The notes beneath the pieces were generated by a model, which saw nothing but the letters and a program-made list of their open reading frames with translations, was not told the DNA's origin and searched no databases. Shown here piece after piece: positions 1-8,511 of a stretch of 64,000 bases of DNA (the first letter of the stretch is position 1; each line of letters begins with the position of its first letter). The stretch covers positions 24,460 to 88,459 of the forward strand of contig JABGRG010000003.1 in assembly GCA_018648445.1 (NCBI GenBank). Reading direction: 5' to 3'. Source of the DNA: Rhodospirillales bacterium. Its GTDB lineage: Bacteria > Pseudomonadota > Alphaproteobacteria > Rhodospirillales_A > JACZKS01. The position numbers and the translations under genes are program-made.

Positions 1-2
1 GG

Positions 3-1130
3 GCAAAAAACTGCGGCATGGCCGGCGCCGGTGTCGCACTGCCGCAGGATGCGTCCAGCGGCCACATCAACCCGGCGCTGATGGGCCGGGTCAAAGATCA
101 GGTTTTCGTATCCCCCGGTTGGTTCCATCCGGTCCGTTCGTTGGATCGGACCAAGGCTGTGGATCCATTTAATTACATCACCGAGGTTGATGAAAAAAGC
201 ATGATGGAAAACTTCCCGGAGGGTGCTGCGGGAATTAACTATCGCTTGAACGATGAAATGACGGCAGGCTTGTCGGTCGCCGGTAGCGGCGGCATGCACA
301 CCAAGTACGCGACGCCGCGCTCGTTGGCTGGCTCCGGCGCCGGTGAAACCTCGGTGCGCTACCGCCTTGGCCACGCCACGCCAAACCTGACCTGGAACCC
401 CAACGATTGGTCCATTTACGGCGTCGGCCTGCAGATAGGCTGGTCGGACTTCAAAACAAATATGGGCACCAACAACAATTTCATCGAAACCAAAGGCGCC
501 AACCAGACCGAAACGGCCTGGGGTCTGGGCTTGCGAATCGGCGGATTGTGGGACGTGAACGAAAAGGTGACCATCGGTGCCACGGCAGCAACACCGACCT
601 GGTTCAGCCGCTTCGCCAAATACAACGACCTGCTTGAGGGCTCGCTCGATACCCCGGCCAACGGTGCCATCGGCGTGGTCTACAAAGTATCGCCGGATAC
701 GGACATTGCCCTTGACGCCAAGTACATCGCCTGGGGTGCGGTATTCCCCATGGCCAACACGCCGCGCAAGACCAGCGGCCCCGGCGGCGGTTTTGGCTGG
801 GAAAGCAAGCCGGTGTTTACCGCCGGCGTCCAGCACCGGTTGAATGATACCGTTACCCTTCGTGCCGGTTATAACTACGGCGCCTCGCCAATTCCGGACG
901 ACAAAATTTTCGCTAACGCCCTGTTCCCGGCCATTACCGAGCATCATGTGGCTGCGGGCATGACCTATAACATCAACGAGAGCTGGGAAGTTTCGGCCAG
1001 CGGGTTCTACGCTTTTGAAGCCGAGCAGACCGACGATGGCTCCGGTGATCAGCACAGTGTCATTGGCGAAGGCGTGCGTGTCGATATGTGGCAGATAGGC
1101 GCACAGGTCGGCCTGAGCTACAACTTCTAA
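3..1130 (+). CDS. FadL/OmpP1-type outer-membrane transport protein (5' partial)
   Basis: This is the C-terminal part of a long-chain fatty acid/hydrocarbon transport porin of the OmpP1/FadL/TodX type, expected to form an outer-membrane beta-barrel. The frame is open to the left window edge (residues A-K-N-C-G precede the first Met at position 18), so the real start and signal peptide lie outside. The visible N-terminal stretch GMAGAGVALPQDAS followed by NPA is the typical FadL-family N-terminal hatch motif. The rest alternates aromatic and polar residues as beta-strands do, and the protein ends in Asn-Phe, the usual C-terminal aromatic signal for barrel assembly. A hairpin terminator follows 23 bases after the stop. 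The family call is good, but the substrate cannot be read from sequence. Confidence 0.85.
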   Translation, partial: AKNCGMAGAGVALPQDASSGHINPALMGRVKDQVFVSPGWFHPVRSLDRTKAVDPFNYITEVDEKSMMENFPEGAAGINYRLNDEMTAGLSVAGSGGMHTKYATPRSLAGSGAGETSVRYRLGHATPNLTWNPNDWSIYGVGLQIGWSDFKTNMGTNNNFIETKGANQTETAWGLGLRIGGLWDVNEKVTIGATAATPTWFSRFAKYNDLLEGSLDTPANGAIGVVYKVSPDTDIALDAKYIAWGAVFPMANTPRKTSGPGGGFGWESKPVFTAGVQHRLNDTVTLRAGYNYGASPIPDDKIFANALFPAITEHHVAAGMTYNINESWEVSASGFYAFEAEQTDDGSGDQHSVIGEGVRVDMWQIGAQVGLSYNF

Positions 1131-1153
1131 GCGGAATTTTCGCGGTTCCGCGA

Positions 1154-1191
1154 ATAAAGGCGCGACGCTTCCTCCGGCGTTGCGCCTTTAT
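1154..1191. terminator. Bidirectional terminator hairpin between the porin gene and panC
   Basis: A 15-base arm (1154-1168) pairs with 1177-1191 around an 8-base loop, with only one G-T wobble. The outer ends of the arms are A/T-rich, so the hairpin can end both the plus-strand porin transcript and the minus-strand panBC transcript. It lies in the 67-base gap between two convergent genes, the expected place. Confidence 0.8.
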
Positions 1192-1197
1192 GCTGTC

Positions 1198-2052
1198 TTA
1201 CACCGCGATGTTGTCGATCAGTCGGGCTTTGCCCAGCGTTGCGGCGGCCAGAACGCGGGCGGGTTCGTCGGGCGCGGCCACCGGCTGCAGGGATTCTGAG
1301 TTGCGCACGGTGACGTAATCAACCTTGGCGAACCCGGCGGCCAGCAGCTTTTCACTTGCCTCGGCGGCGCCTGAAATCGGATCGGCCCCACCGCGGAACG
1401 CTTCGGCCAGTGAACCGATGGCCGCGTACAGAGCCGGTGCGGTGGCGCGTTCCTCGGCGCTCAGGTAAGCGTTGCGCGACGACATGGCCAGACCGTCGGC
1501 CTCGCGAATGGTCGGCGCGCCGCAAATGCGCACCGGTATATCCAGATCGATGGTCATGCGCTTGATTACCTGAAGCTGCTGGTAATCCTTCTCGCCGAAA
1601 AAAGCGGCATCGGGAAGCGCCTGAAGAAGCAGCTTGGTGACAATGGTGGCGACACCGGTAAAGAATCCGGCCCGGCTTTCGCCTTCCAGAATATCGCCGA
1701 TGCCCGGTACGCTGACCTGCGTTGTCGCGCCGGGCGGGTACATCTCACGGACGGCAGGCGCGAACAGCAAATCGGTGCCCGCCGATTTCAGCTTGGCCAT
1801 GTCTCCGGCTTCGTCACGCGGATAGGCGGCCAGATCCTCGTTGGGATTGAACTGCTTGGGATTGACGAAAAGCGTCGCACAGGTTCGCTTGGATTCGGCC
1901 ACCGACATGCGCACCAGCGAAAGATGGCCTTCGTGCAGCGCGCCCATGGTGGGAACCAGACCGACCGACAGGCCGTCGGCCCGCCATGACGCCACGCGCG
2001 CGCGCAGATCGGCAACCGTTCGAACGATTTCGATGCCGTGACTTTCGGTCAT
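1198..2052 (-). CDS. panC: Pantothenate synthetase
   Basis: PanC condenses pantoate with beta-alanine using ATP, the last step of pantothenate (vitamin B5) synthesis in the cytoplasm. The protein of 284 residues matches the usual length. It carries the nucleotidyltransferase HIGH-type motif in [14 protein letters not shown], the FVNPKQF segment, and the MSSRN motif that plays the KMSKS role. The open frame runs much further upstream, but that part lies inside panB. The ATG at 2052 gives the expected N-terminus ([10 protein letters not shown]) and overlaps the panB stop by four bases (ATGA), the sign of translational coupling. It forms a two-gene operon with panB. Confidence 0.96.
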   Translation of the reverse strand: MTESHGIEIVRTVADLRARVASWRADGLSVGLVPTMGALHEGHLSLVRMSVAESKRTCATLFVNPKQFNPNEDLAAYPRDEAGDMAKLKSAGTDLLFAPAVREMYPPGATTQVSVPGIGDILEGESRAGFFTGVATIVTKLLLQALPDAAFFGEKDYQQLQVIKRMTIDLDIPVRICGAPTIREADGLAMSSRNAYLSAEERATAPALYAAIGSLAEAFRGGADPISGAAEASEKLLAAGFAKVDYVTVRNSESLQPVAAPDEPARVLAAATLGKARLIDNIAV

Positions 2053-2876
2053 GACTTCTTCTTGGCACCGAAGCAATGTTCCGGGCCGGGAAAGCGCCGG
2101 GCGCGAACGTCGTCGGCGTAAGCCTGGGCGGCCTTGCTTATCTCGTCGCCCAGTTGAGCGTAGCGTTTGACGAACTTCGGCTGGAAATCGGTAAACAGCC
2201 CGGTGATGTCCTCGGTCACCAGTATCTGTCCGTCGCACGCAGCGCCCGCGCCGATGCCGATGGTGGGAATGGCGATGGTTTCGGTTATTTCGCGGGCCAC
2301 GGCCTCGATCGTTCCTTCGATAACCACGGCGAAGGCGCCCGCGTCGGCCACGGCGCGGGCGTCGGCCAGCATGGTCGCGGCCTCTTTTTCTTCGCGCCCG
2401 TGTGCCCGGTAACCGCCGTCGGCATGCACCGACTGGGGCGTCAATCCGATGTGACCCATGACCGGAATTCCGCGGGTCGTCAGGAAGGCGATGGTTTCGG
2501 CCATTTCGGCCCCGCCTTCCAGCTTGACGGCGCTGGCTCCGGTTTCGGACATGACGCGCGCACCGGCCCGGTAGGCGACCTCGGGCGATTCCTTGTACGA
2601 ACCAAACGGCAGATCGACGACGACGAATGCTCGTTCGGCCCCGCGCATAACGGCCTTCCCGTGATCGATCATCATGTTCAGATCAACACCGAGCGTTGTT
2701 TTCATCCCGTAAAGGACCATTCCCACCGAATCGCCGACCAAAATGATATCGACGACCGGATCAAGAAATTTGGCCATCGGGGTTGAGTAAGCCGTCAGGC
2801 AAACCAAGGGCTCTGCGCCCTTGCGCGCCTGAATTTGCGGAATCGTTATCCCGCCTTTTGCAATCGTCGTGCTCAA
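2049..2876 (-). CDS. panB: 3-methyl-2-oxobutanoate hydroxymethyltransferase
   Basis: PanB transfers a one-carbon unit from methylene-tetrahydrofolate to ketoisovalerate, giving ketopantoate, and feeds the pathway completed by the overlapping panC. Family signatures are [11 protein letters not shown] (metal and substrate binding), [14 protein letters not shown] and [12 protein letters not shown]. The frame can begin at GTG 2885, but that codon overlaps the AGGAG ribosome-binding site. The TTG at 2876 lies 8 bases downstream of AGGAG and yields [20 protein letters not shown], which resembles the usual PanB N-terminus, so I prefer it. It is the first gene of the panBC operon and faces away from ggt. 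Confidence 0.95.
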   Translation of the reverse strand: MSTTIAKGGITIPQIQARKGAEPLVCLTAYSTPMAKFLDPVVDIILVGDSVGMVLYGMKTTLGVDLNMMIDHGKAVMRGAERAFVVVDLPFGSYKESPEVAYRAGARVMSETGASAVKLEGGAEMAETIAFLTTRGIPVMGHIGLTPQSVHADGGYRAHGREEKEAATMLADARAVADAGAFAVVIEGTIEAVAREITETIAIPTIGIGAGAACDGQILVTEDITGLFTDFQPKFVKRYAQLGDEISKAAQAYADDVRARRFPGPEHCFGAKKKS

Positions 2877-3165
2877 ATTACCCACTCCTGCGTACCGGGA
2901 TTAGTATACCCCGCCGCGCATGACAAAAAAATTCTAACGAAAAAATCCGACCTCGCCGTTCGTGCGCCACAATTGCGTGCCACATTCACATACTCGCCAG
3001 TCCAGGCCTTTAGAATCGGCGGCGCACTATAGGCTCGGCAACGGCGTTGGGCAATCGGTTCGTCAACGATGTGGCGCGACAACCGATTCTCGGGCATTAT
3101 TTTGGCCGCTTGGGGCGAGCAGCAAGAATCCAAAACTGGATTTCGAGGAAAGACAGGGGAAGACG
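2877..3165. promoter_or_regulatory. Divergent intergenic region panB / ggt
   Basis: About 290 bases separate the two divergent genes and must hold both promoters. I see an A-rich stretch near 2925-2950 and a ribosome-binding site (AGGGGAAGACG) just before the ggt ATG, but no promoter hexamers convincing enough to place. The ggt frame is open through much of this region without coding signs. Confidence 0.4.
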
Positions 3166-4992
3166 ATGATCCATTGGCCTTACGCGCGTTTGGTTCTGGT
3201 TTCGGCGGGTATTCTGTTGGTGGTCGCTGGCGGATGCGGCCCGGCCAAGAAAGACGGCGGCGCGCCCGTTGCGACAACGGCGCAGGACGCTGCGGCAAAA
3301 ACCGTCGTTGCGCCAGAAGCCAAGCCCCAGCCCGAAGAGCCGGGCGGCGGCAAGGTCACGCAAATGGCGCGCGCCAAGAAACACATGGTGGCGGCTGCCA
3401 ATCCCCTGGCCGCCGAGGCCGCTCGCCAAATCCTTCGCGACGGCGGCAGCGCCGTGGATGCCGCAATCGCCGCGCAGATGGTGCTCAACCTTGTCGAGCC
3501 GCAATCGTCGGGTATCGGCGGCGGCGGCTTCATGATGCATTTTGCCGCCGAATCGGGCGACATCGCCGCCTATGACGGTCGCGAAACGGCCCCTGCCGGG
3601 GCAACGCCAGGCATGTTCCTCAAATCGGACGGCAAGCCCAAAAAGTTCTACGATGCCGTCGTTGGCGGCCAGTCGGTGGGCGTGCCGGGGCTTCTGCGCA
3701 TGTTGGAGACGGCCCACAAGGAACAAGGAAAACTGCCCTGGGCGAAACTGTTCGAACCGGCCATCCGCATGGCCGAGGGAGGGCTCAAGGTCTCCGAACG
3801 GCTGCATACCCTGATCGCCAAGGACAAATATCTGAAAACCTTCCCCGATACTGCCGCCTACTTCCACGATACCTCGGGCGAGGCGCTCCCCGTCGGCCAC
3901 AAGCTGGTCAACAAACCCTTCGCCGCCACCCTTCGCGAAATCGCGGAAAAAGGCGCGGACGCCTTCTACTATGGACCCATTGCGGTCGACATCGCCAAAA
4001 CCGTGCGCGAGGCGACGCGCAATCCGGGGTCCATGCAAAGGGTCGACGTTGCCGGATACGAGGCCGTAAAGCGCGATGCGGTGTGTCTGTTCTATCGTTT
4101 GTGGATGGTCTGCGGAATGCCGCCGCCGTCCTCGGGCGGGGTCAGCACCCTGCAAATGATCGGCCTGTTGCAGGGATACGATCTTTCCCAGCTTGAACCC
4201 GCCTCGACCGAAGCCGTTCATCTGATTGCGGAAGCGGGCCGTCTGGCGTTTGCCGATCGCAACACCTACATTGCCGATCCCGACTTCATACCCGTTCCCA
4301 CCGATGGCATGCTCGATCCGAGCTATCTGGAACTGCGGGCGAAGGAGATTTCCAAAGACAAATCCATCGGCCCCGCGTTCCCCGGAATGCCGGGTGTCGG
4401 CACCGCGTCACGTCTCGCCCCCGATACGTCCGTCGCCGGTCTATCCACCACCCACCTAAGTGTGATCGACGGGGCAGGCAATGCCGTGTCCATGACCACC
4501 AGCATCGAGAGCGCGTTTGGCTCGCGCCTGATGGTGCGTGGGTTCCTGCTGAACAACCAGTTGACCGACTTTTCGTTTGCACCCGAAAAAGACGGCGTGC
4601 CGGTGGCCAATGCCGTTGCGCCGCGCAAGCGCCCGCGCAGCTCCATGGCGCCCACACTGGTCTTCGGCGGTGACGGCAAGGTGGTCATGGCCGTGGGCTC
4701 GCCGGGCGGTTCGCGCATCATCGGATACGTGGCCAAAACGCTGATTGCCGCACTCGACTGGAACATGGACATCCAGCAAGCCATCGACCTGCCCCATTTC
4801 GTCAACCGCAACGGCAAAACCGATCTTGAGAAAGGAACCGCCGTCGAAGCCCTGGCCCCCGCGCTGACAGCCCTGGGCCACGAGGTCAACATCCGCGATC
4901 TGACCAGCGGCCTGCACGGAATTAAGGTGGTTGACGGCGAACTCACCGGCGGCGCCGACCCCCGCCGCGAAGGGGTCGCGCTGGGGGACTAG
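3166..4992 (+). CDS. ggt: Gamma-glutamyltranspeptidase, exported, possible lipoprotein
   Basis: GGT is an Ntn-hydrolase that cleaves gamma-glutamyl bonds of glutathione and transfers the glutamyl group to water or amino acids, usually in the periplasm. The predicted 608-residue precursor has a hydrophobic signal (about residues 8-21). The nucleophile motif STTHLSV has Thr428 as the expected self-cleavage site that starts the small subunit. Later family segments PSSGGVSTLQM and GSPGGSRII are also present. Start: the ATG at 3166 follows AGGGGAAG, whereas an upstream in-frame start at 2962 would put non-coding-looking sequence before the signal peptide. The signal ends LLVVAGGC; Cys24 could be lipidated, but Ala at -3 departs from the lipobox consensus, so a plain signal peptide is possible. 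Confidence 0.93.
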   Translation: MIHWPYARLVLVSAGILLVVAGGCGPAKKDGGAPVATTAQDAAAKTVVAPEAKPQPEEPGGGKVTQMARAKKHMVAAANPLAAEAARQILRDGGSAVDAAIAAQMVLNLVEPQSSGIGGGGFMMHFAAESGDIAAYDGRETAPAGATPGMFLKSDGKPKKFYDAVVGGQSVGVPGLLRMLETAHKEQGKLPWAKLFEPAIRMAEGGLKVSERLHTLIAKDKYLKTFPDTAAYFHDTSGEALPVGHKLVNKPFAATLREIAEKGADAFYYGPIAVDIAKTVREATRNPGSMQRVDVAGYEAVKRDAVCLFYRLWMVCGMPPPSSGGVSTLQMIGLLQGYDLSQLEPASTEAVHLIAEAGRLAFADRNTYIADPDFIPVPTDGMLDPSYLELRAKEISKDKSIGPAFPGMPGVGTASRLAPDTSVAGLSTTHLSVIDGAGNAVSMTTSIESAFGSRLMVRGFLLNNQLTDFSFAPEKDGVPVANAVAPRKRPRSSMAPTLVFGGDGKVVMAVGSPGGSRIIGYVAKTLIAALDWNMDIQQAIDLPHFVNRNGKTDLEKGTAVEALAPALTALGHEVNIRDLTSGLHGIKVVDGELTGGADPRREGVALGD

Positions 4993-5003
4993 GCGGGTTT
5001 CAT

Positions 5004-5828
5004 TCAGTTCGCGACGTTTAGCGACCAGTCGTAGGCGTAGCCGTCGATTTGTTTGACCCCGGCCAGCGCGCTTTCGAGCGCGCCTTCGGCGAAGCGCTTG
5101 ATGTGGGCGATCACGGTTTCATCGGTGCCGCCGAAGTCGGCCTTGTACCAATCAAAGATGGCTGAAACGGTCAACCGCCCGTCTTTCACGTGCGCGCCAC
5201 GGGGATGGTTGATAAATGCGCGTGCCGCGCCCGTCAGCATCTTGTCGGCCGTTCGCCTGGTAAACGCCGTCGTCGCCAGATTGGGGCAACCGGTTGCCGC
5301 ACAATTCAGGGCGTAATGGATGCGCGGGTCCATCCAGATGGGCCGCAAAATCCGGTGTTCTATATCGTCCAGACTGATGTCTTCGTTTTCCACGCGGGCC
5401 AGCTTCTTTCCCCACGGGCCGTCGGCGAGCAGGCCTGGCGAGACGTCGATGTCGCGGATGGAGGCGACGGGGAAGTGATCCAGGACGGTGCGGACGGTAA
5501 GGGCGTTGTACAGGTTGATCCAGTACGCCAGTTGGTCGGCGCGGCTGAGCTGCGATACCGGCACGCTTTCAAGGCGCTCGACATAAGATTGCAGGTTCGC
5601 CCGGTCTTCGGCGCTTACGACGCCGTAGGCGACACGATTGATGCCGTCCTTGTCTTCCACGACATAGGCTTGAAGAAAATCGTCCCACGCCGCGTGATCG
5701 ACGAGGCGGGCCGACGCGGGATCGTTCGTCACCCAGCGGCTCCACAACTCGGCTTTGGGCGCGGCCACGGCCGAGGCCGACGGCGCCAATACCAACAAGA
5801 CCAAAAAAAAGCGCGCAAGAAGGCGCAT
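5004..5828 (-). CDS. DUF547 domain protein, secreted
   Basis: This is a DUF547-family protein of about 274 residues. The hallmarks are AYWINLYNALTVRTVLDHFP, the IHYALNCAATGCPNL segment with its conserved Cys pair, and the C-terminal ISAIFDWYKADFG. A hydrophobic N-terminus ending SASAVAA predicts export to the periplasm. The function of the family is not established; the conserved Cys and His have led to suggestions of an enzymatic fold. The start was set at ATG 5828, which has GGAG six bases upstream; an ATG at 5840 lies before that site. It is the last gene of a long minus-strand run containing a VTT protein and a MerA-like flavoprotein, and it converges on ggt. Confidence 0.85.
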   Translation of the reverse strand: MRLLARFFLVLLVLAPSASAVAAPKAELWSRWVTNDPASARLVDHAAWDDFLQAYVVEDKDGINRVAYGVVSAEDRANLQSYVERLESVPVSQLSRADQLAYWINLYNALTVRTVLDHFPVASIRDIDVSPGLLADGPWGKKLARVENEDISLDDIEHRILRPIWMDPRIHYALNCAATGCPNLATTAFTRRTADKMLTGAARAFINHPRGAHVKDGRLTVSAIFDWYKADFGGTDETVIAHIKRFAEGALESALAGVKQIDGYAYDWSLNVAN

Positions 5829-5893
5829 AAACATCTCCAAGCCAATATTTCCAAAGCGAAAATAGCGGTAAGGAAAAAGAAACGCCAGCGCGA

Positions 5894-6679
5894 TTATCCG
5901 TATGCGACGATAAACAACCGTCTAAAGGGAAACAGTGTTTTACCATCCGCTTGTGGCGGATAGGCGGCAAGGATACGCGCCGAGTATTCTTCCAGGAAGC
6001 CAGCGCGTTCGTTCTCGTCTAGTTTTTCCAGAATGGGCCGCAGGGCCGTTCCCCGGGTGAATTCGACGACCGGGTTCTCACCTTCCAATACTTGGTGGTA
6101 GATGGTTTCCCAGATGGAAAGCCGCCCGGCGACGGGAGCAAGGATTGAATAGTAGGTTTCGGGTGCGGCCACAGGGGCCGCCTCGCGTTCGGCGGGAAAT
6201 TTGGTGGCCCACGGACCGGCGCAAATAGCATCGAACATGCAGGTATGCGAGGGCGCCGCGTGGTTGCGCGGCATTTGCACGGCCAGCACGCCGCCGGGGC
6301 TTAGCATGTCCATCAGCCGCGGAAACAGGGTTTCATGATCGCCAAGCCATTGCAGGGCGGCGTTGGAATACAAGAGATCGGCCGGTTCCGGCGATTTCCA
6401 GGAATTAAGGTTGGCCCTGACCCATTCGATATTGGCCCATTCGATATCATCGTCCCCGCCATCGCGGGCCTTGGCCAGCATGTCGGCCGACGAGTCGAGC
6501 CCCGTTATGCGTGCTTGCGGCCAGCGCGCCGCCACAAGGCGGGTGGGGTTGCCCGCGCCGCATCCCAGATCGAAAATCCGGTCCGGTGCTTGCAGCGCAA
6601 TGCCTGCCAATAGATCCTGTGCCGGGCGCTGACGCTCGGCGCGGAATTTCAGATATTGTGTGCTATCCCATGACGGCAT
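5894..6679 (-). CDS. tam: Trans-aconitate 2-methyltransferase-like SAM enzyme
   Basis: The protein is a class I S-adenosylmethionine methyltransferase of 261 residues with close family likeness to Tam, which methylates trans-aconitate and so removes this inhibitor of aconitase. The SAM site DLGCGAGNPTR lies at about residues 38-48, the acidic residue of motif II is in GLDSSADML, and motif IV is in LLYSNAALQWLGDH, a typical Tam signature. The gene follows the DUF4405 gene by 21 bases and precedes the DUF547 gene, so it may share their transcript. Substrate specificity is inferred from family resemblance only. Confidence 0.85.
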   Translation of the reverse strand: MPSWDSTQYLKFRAERQRPAQDLLAGIALQAPDRIFDLGCGAGNPTRLVAARWPQARITGLDSSADMLAKARDGGDDDIEWANIEWVRANLNSWKSPEPADLLYSNAALQWLGDHETLFPRLMDMLSPGGVLAVQMPRNHAAPSHTCMFDAICAGPWATKFPAEREAAPVAAPETYYSILAPVAGRLSIWETIYHQVLEGENPVVEFTRGTALRPILEKLDENERAGFLEEYSARILAAYPPQADGKTLFPFRRLFIVAYG

Positions 6680-6700
6680 TGTAAGGGTTGCTTCCCCTGG

Positions 6701-7450
6701 TCAGTGCGCCTGCCCGCCCGCCAACTCCGCCAATTCGCCGGGCGTCATTCCGGCCCGAAAGGCAATGGCGCGCATTGTTTCCCCGTCTTCGAACGGCACG
6801 TTGGCCGCGGCAAGTTTGGCCTTCACTGCTTGGTAGTCCAAACGAAAGCGTTTGGCAACGTCGAGCACGGTCATACGGCCGTATCCGCCACCACCTCCTC
6901 CTCCTTCGCCCCTCGCCGCGCCGGATTGCGTTTTTGCGGCTGATTGGGCGAGGGCGGCGTCGATTGCATCGGCCACGTTTTGCAGGGCTTCGGCGTGTTG
7001 GTCCCCGCCGCTACCGCCACTACCACGCTGGGCGGGGGTGGGGCCGGCCCAATACTCGTTTTTGACCCAATCTCTAAATTCGATGACGTAGTCGACGGGC
7101 GGCAACATCCCGATCGACCCGATCACCAGAAAAGCGGTGATGGCGATCGCGCTCAAGGCTTCCCAGCGCCGGTTAAAACCCTTGGCCGCTTTCGAAATCA
7201 GATAGTGTTTGAGCGGTTTCCAGTTGAAGTAAAGGTGCACGAAACCGGCCAGAATGAACATCACGCCGGTGACGATATGCACGTTTCCCCATTCTTCCTT
7301 GCCAAGCGACCAAAGGGTCCAACCGGTCCATTTGGCGATGCGGCCCACGGGCGTCACGTAAAGGACGACGCCCGTGATGGTGGCCGCAACAAAGCCGGTG
7401 GTCATGAGGAAGGCAATCAGGCTACGAAAATAAAACTTGCGGGATTTCAT
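6701..7450 (-). CDS. DUF4405 b-type membrane protein with C-terminal helical domain
   Basis: The first ~135 residues form a four-helix membrane domain of the DUF4405 type. Histidines within HIVTGVMFILAGFVHLYFNW and KHYLIS are placed as in cytochrome b561-like haem proteins. After a Gly/Ser-rich and Gly-rich linker (about residues 140-190) comes a soluble domain (VLDVAKRFRLDYQAVKAKL ... ETMRAIAFRAGMTPGELAEL). It resembles the stand-alone protein encoded just upstream (7482-7877), as if the two had been fused here. A role as a haem-bearing electron carrier in the inner membrane is plausible but not shown. Third gene of a DUF4405-helical-DUF4405 set. Confidence 0.75.
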   Translation of the reverse strand: MKSRKFYFRSLIAFLMTTGFVAATITGVVLYVTPVGRIAKWTGWTLWSLGKEEWGNVHIVTGVMFILAGFVHLYFNWKPLKHYLISKAAKGFNRRWEALSAIAITAFLVIGSIGMLPPVDYVIEFRDWVKNEYWAGPTPAQRGSGGSGGDQHAEALQNVADAIDAALAQSAAKTQSGAARGEGGGGGGGYGRMTVLDVAKRFRLDYQAVKAKLAAANVPFEDGETMRAIAFRAGMTPGELAELAGGQAH

Positions 7451-7481
7451 GACCTAACCTCGTTCTTGAACTTTGCCCCGG

Positions 7482-7877
7482 TTAGCTCTTGACCAGAACC
7501 AATTTGAGAATATCGACGGGCGTGACCTTTAGCTTGTTGGCAAGGTCCTTCATGGTTTCCGTGCCGGTGGCTTCAACACCCGCCTTGGCCAGGCGCTTCT
7601 TGGCCTTGTCCATGGGGAAACCGATCTTTTCGCAGAATTCGGCCAGGGTCTTTTTGCCGACGCCCGTTCCGTTGAAACGTTCTTCAACCAGTTCGGCGGT
7701 GTAGGCGGACGCCGAAATGGCCTCGGGCTGCTTCTCGAACTTCTTGATGCGCATGTAGACATCCATGGCGCTCATGCCGTTCAGCTTGGCGATTTCCCCC
7801 AGGCTTTGGCGCGGCCCTTCGAATTTGAAACCCTGCGAACGCAACTCGGCGACCGCTTTTTTCAGATCCATGTTCAT
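7482..7877 (-). CDS. Small soluble helical protein of the DUF4405 cluster
   Basis: The product has 131 residues, is charged and predicted all-helical, with no signal peptide or membrane segment. I do not recognise a named family. It seems to hold two related modules: SLGEIAKLNGMSAMDVYMRI near residue 25 and ETMKDLANKLKVTPVDILKL near the end, both of the form x-IA-x-x-x-(N/K)-x-(M/V)-(S/T)-x-x-D. The same module forms the C-terminus of the following DUF4405 protein. Its start overlaps the stop of the upstream DUF4405 gene by four bases, so the two are translated together and probably interact. Confidence 0.7.
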   Translation of the reverse strand: MNMDLKKAVAELRSQGFKFEGPRQSLGEIAKLNGMSAMDVYMRIKKFEKQPEAISASAYTAELVEERFNGTGVGKKTLAEFCEKIGFPMDKAKKRLAKAGVEATGTETMKDLANKLKVTPVDILKLVLVKS

Positions 7878-8359
7878 TTTCTTGGAAAGGCGGCGAGCGC
7901 CACTTCCTCGGCGTGACCGAACGGCGGCTGATAATCGTCGCTCACCACCCAGGCGTCCTTGGCCCAGGCGTTAAAGTCGAAAAGGTAAGAGAACGGCGGG
8001 GCCTTGGTCACGGCGCCGGTAATCAGCACGCCGGCGAGAACAAGCGCGAAGATCACTTCCTTGCGGGGCTTTTTGAGGTTGAGCCGCCCCTTCTCGCGCT
8101 TGGCGAGGAAGGCTTTGAAGGTCGGCCAGTTGTAGGGATAAAGGTGAACGATCCCGGCAATAATGAACAGCACGGAGAACACGATATGGATGTTGGCCCA
8201 GTCGTCCTTGAGCAGCCCCAGCAGTTCCCAGTCAACCCAGTTGGCGATACGCCCCTGCGGCGTAATGAAAATAACGATGCCGGTAACGATGCAGGCCAGG
8301 AATGACGCCGCGACGAAAAACGTCATCAGCGAGCGTACATTCAGTTTTTTCTTATCCAT
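7874..8359 (-). CDS. DUF4405 four-helix membrane protein
   Basis: This 161-residue protein consists almost entirely of a DUF4405 domain: four hydrophobic helices with the paired His segment NIHIVFSVLFIIAGIVHLYPYNW. It is a paralogue of the protein at 6701-7450, sharing the order TGIVIFITPQGRIANW / TGVVLYVTPVGRIAKW. The ATG at 8359 has GGAGAG seven bases upstream and gives the natural MDKKKLNVRS start; the longer frame begins eleven codons earlier without a ribosome site. It heads the three-gene DUF4405 set, 152 bases after the sensor kinase gene. Haem binding is an inference from the family's resemblance to b-type cytochromes. Confidence 0.75.
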   Translation of the reverse strand: MDKKKLNVRSLMTFFVAASFLACIVTGIVIFITPQGRIANWVDWELLGLLKDDWANIHIVFSVLFIIAGIVHLYPYNWPTFKAFLAKREKGRLNLKKPRKEVIFALVLAGVLITGAVTKAPPFSYLFDFNAWAKDAWVVSDDYQPPFGHAEEVALAAFPRK

Positions 8360-8511
8360 AATATCTCTCCGCGTGAGAGGGGCGCGGCCCAATCAAAGCA
8401 GCCGTAAAGTCCCCCGGGTGTTTGTTGGGGCCTTTAAAACACGCGTGTATTTCAGGATGATGTCGATGAGCGGCAGTTTTTGTAACCGAATGTTTCAGAC
8501 GTCCGGGCCGG

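Noticed and set aside
2962..3165. Upstream extension of ggt
   Set aside because: It would bury the signal peptide behind 68 residues of non-conserved sequence; ATG 3166 has a good ribosome site.
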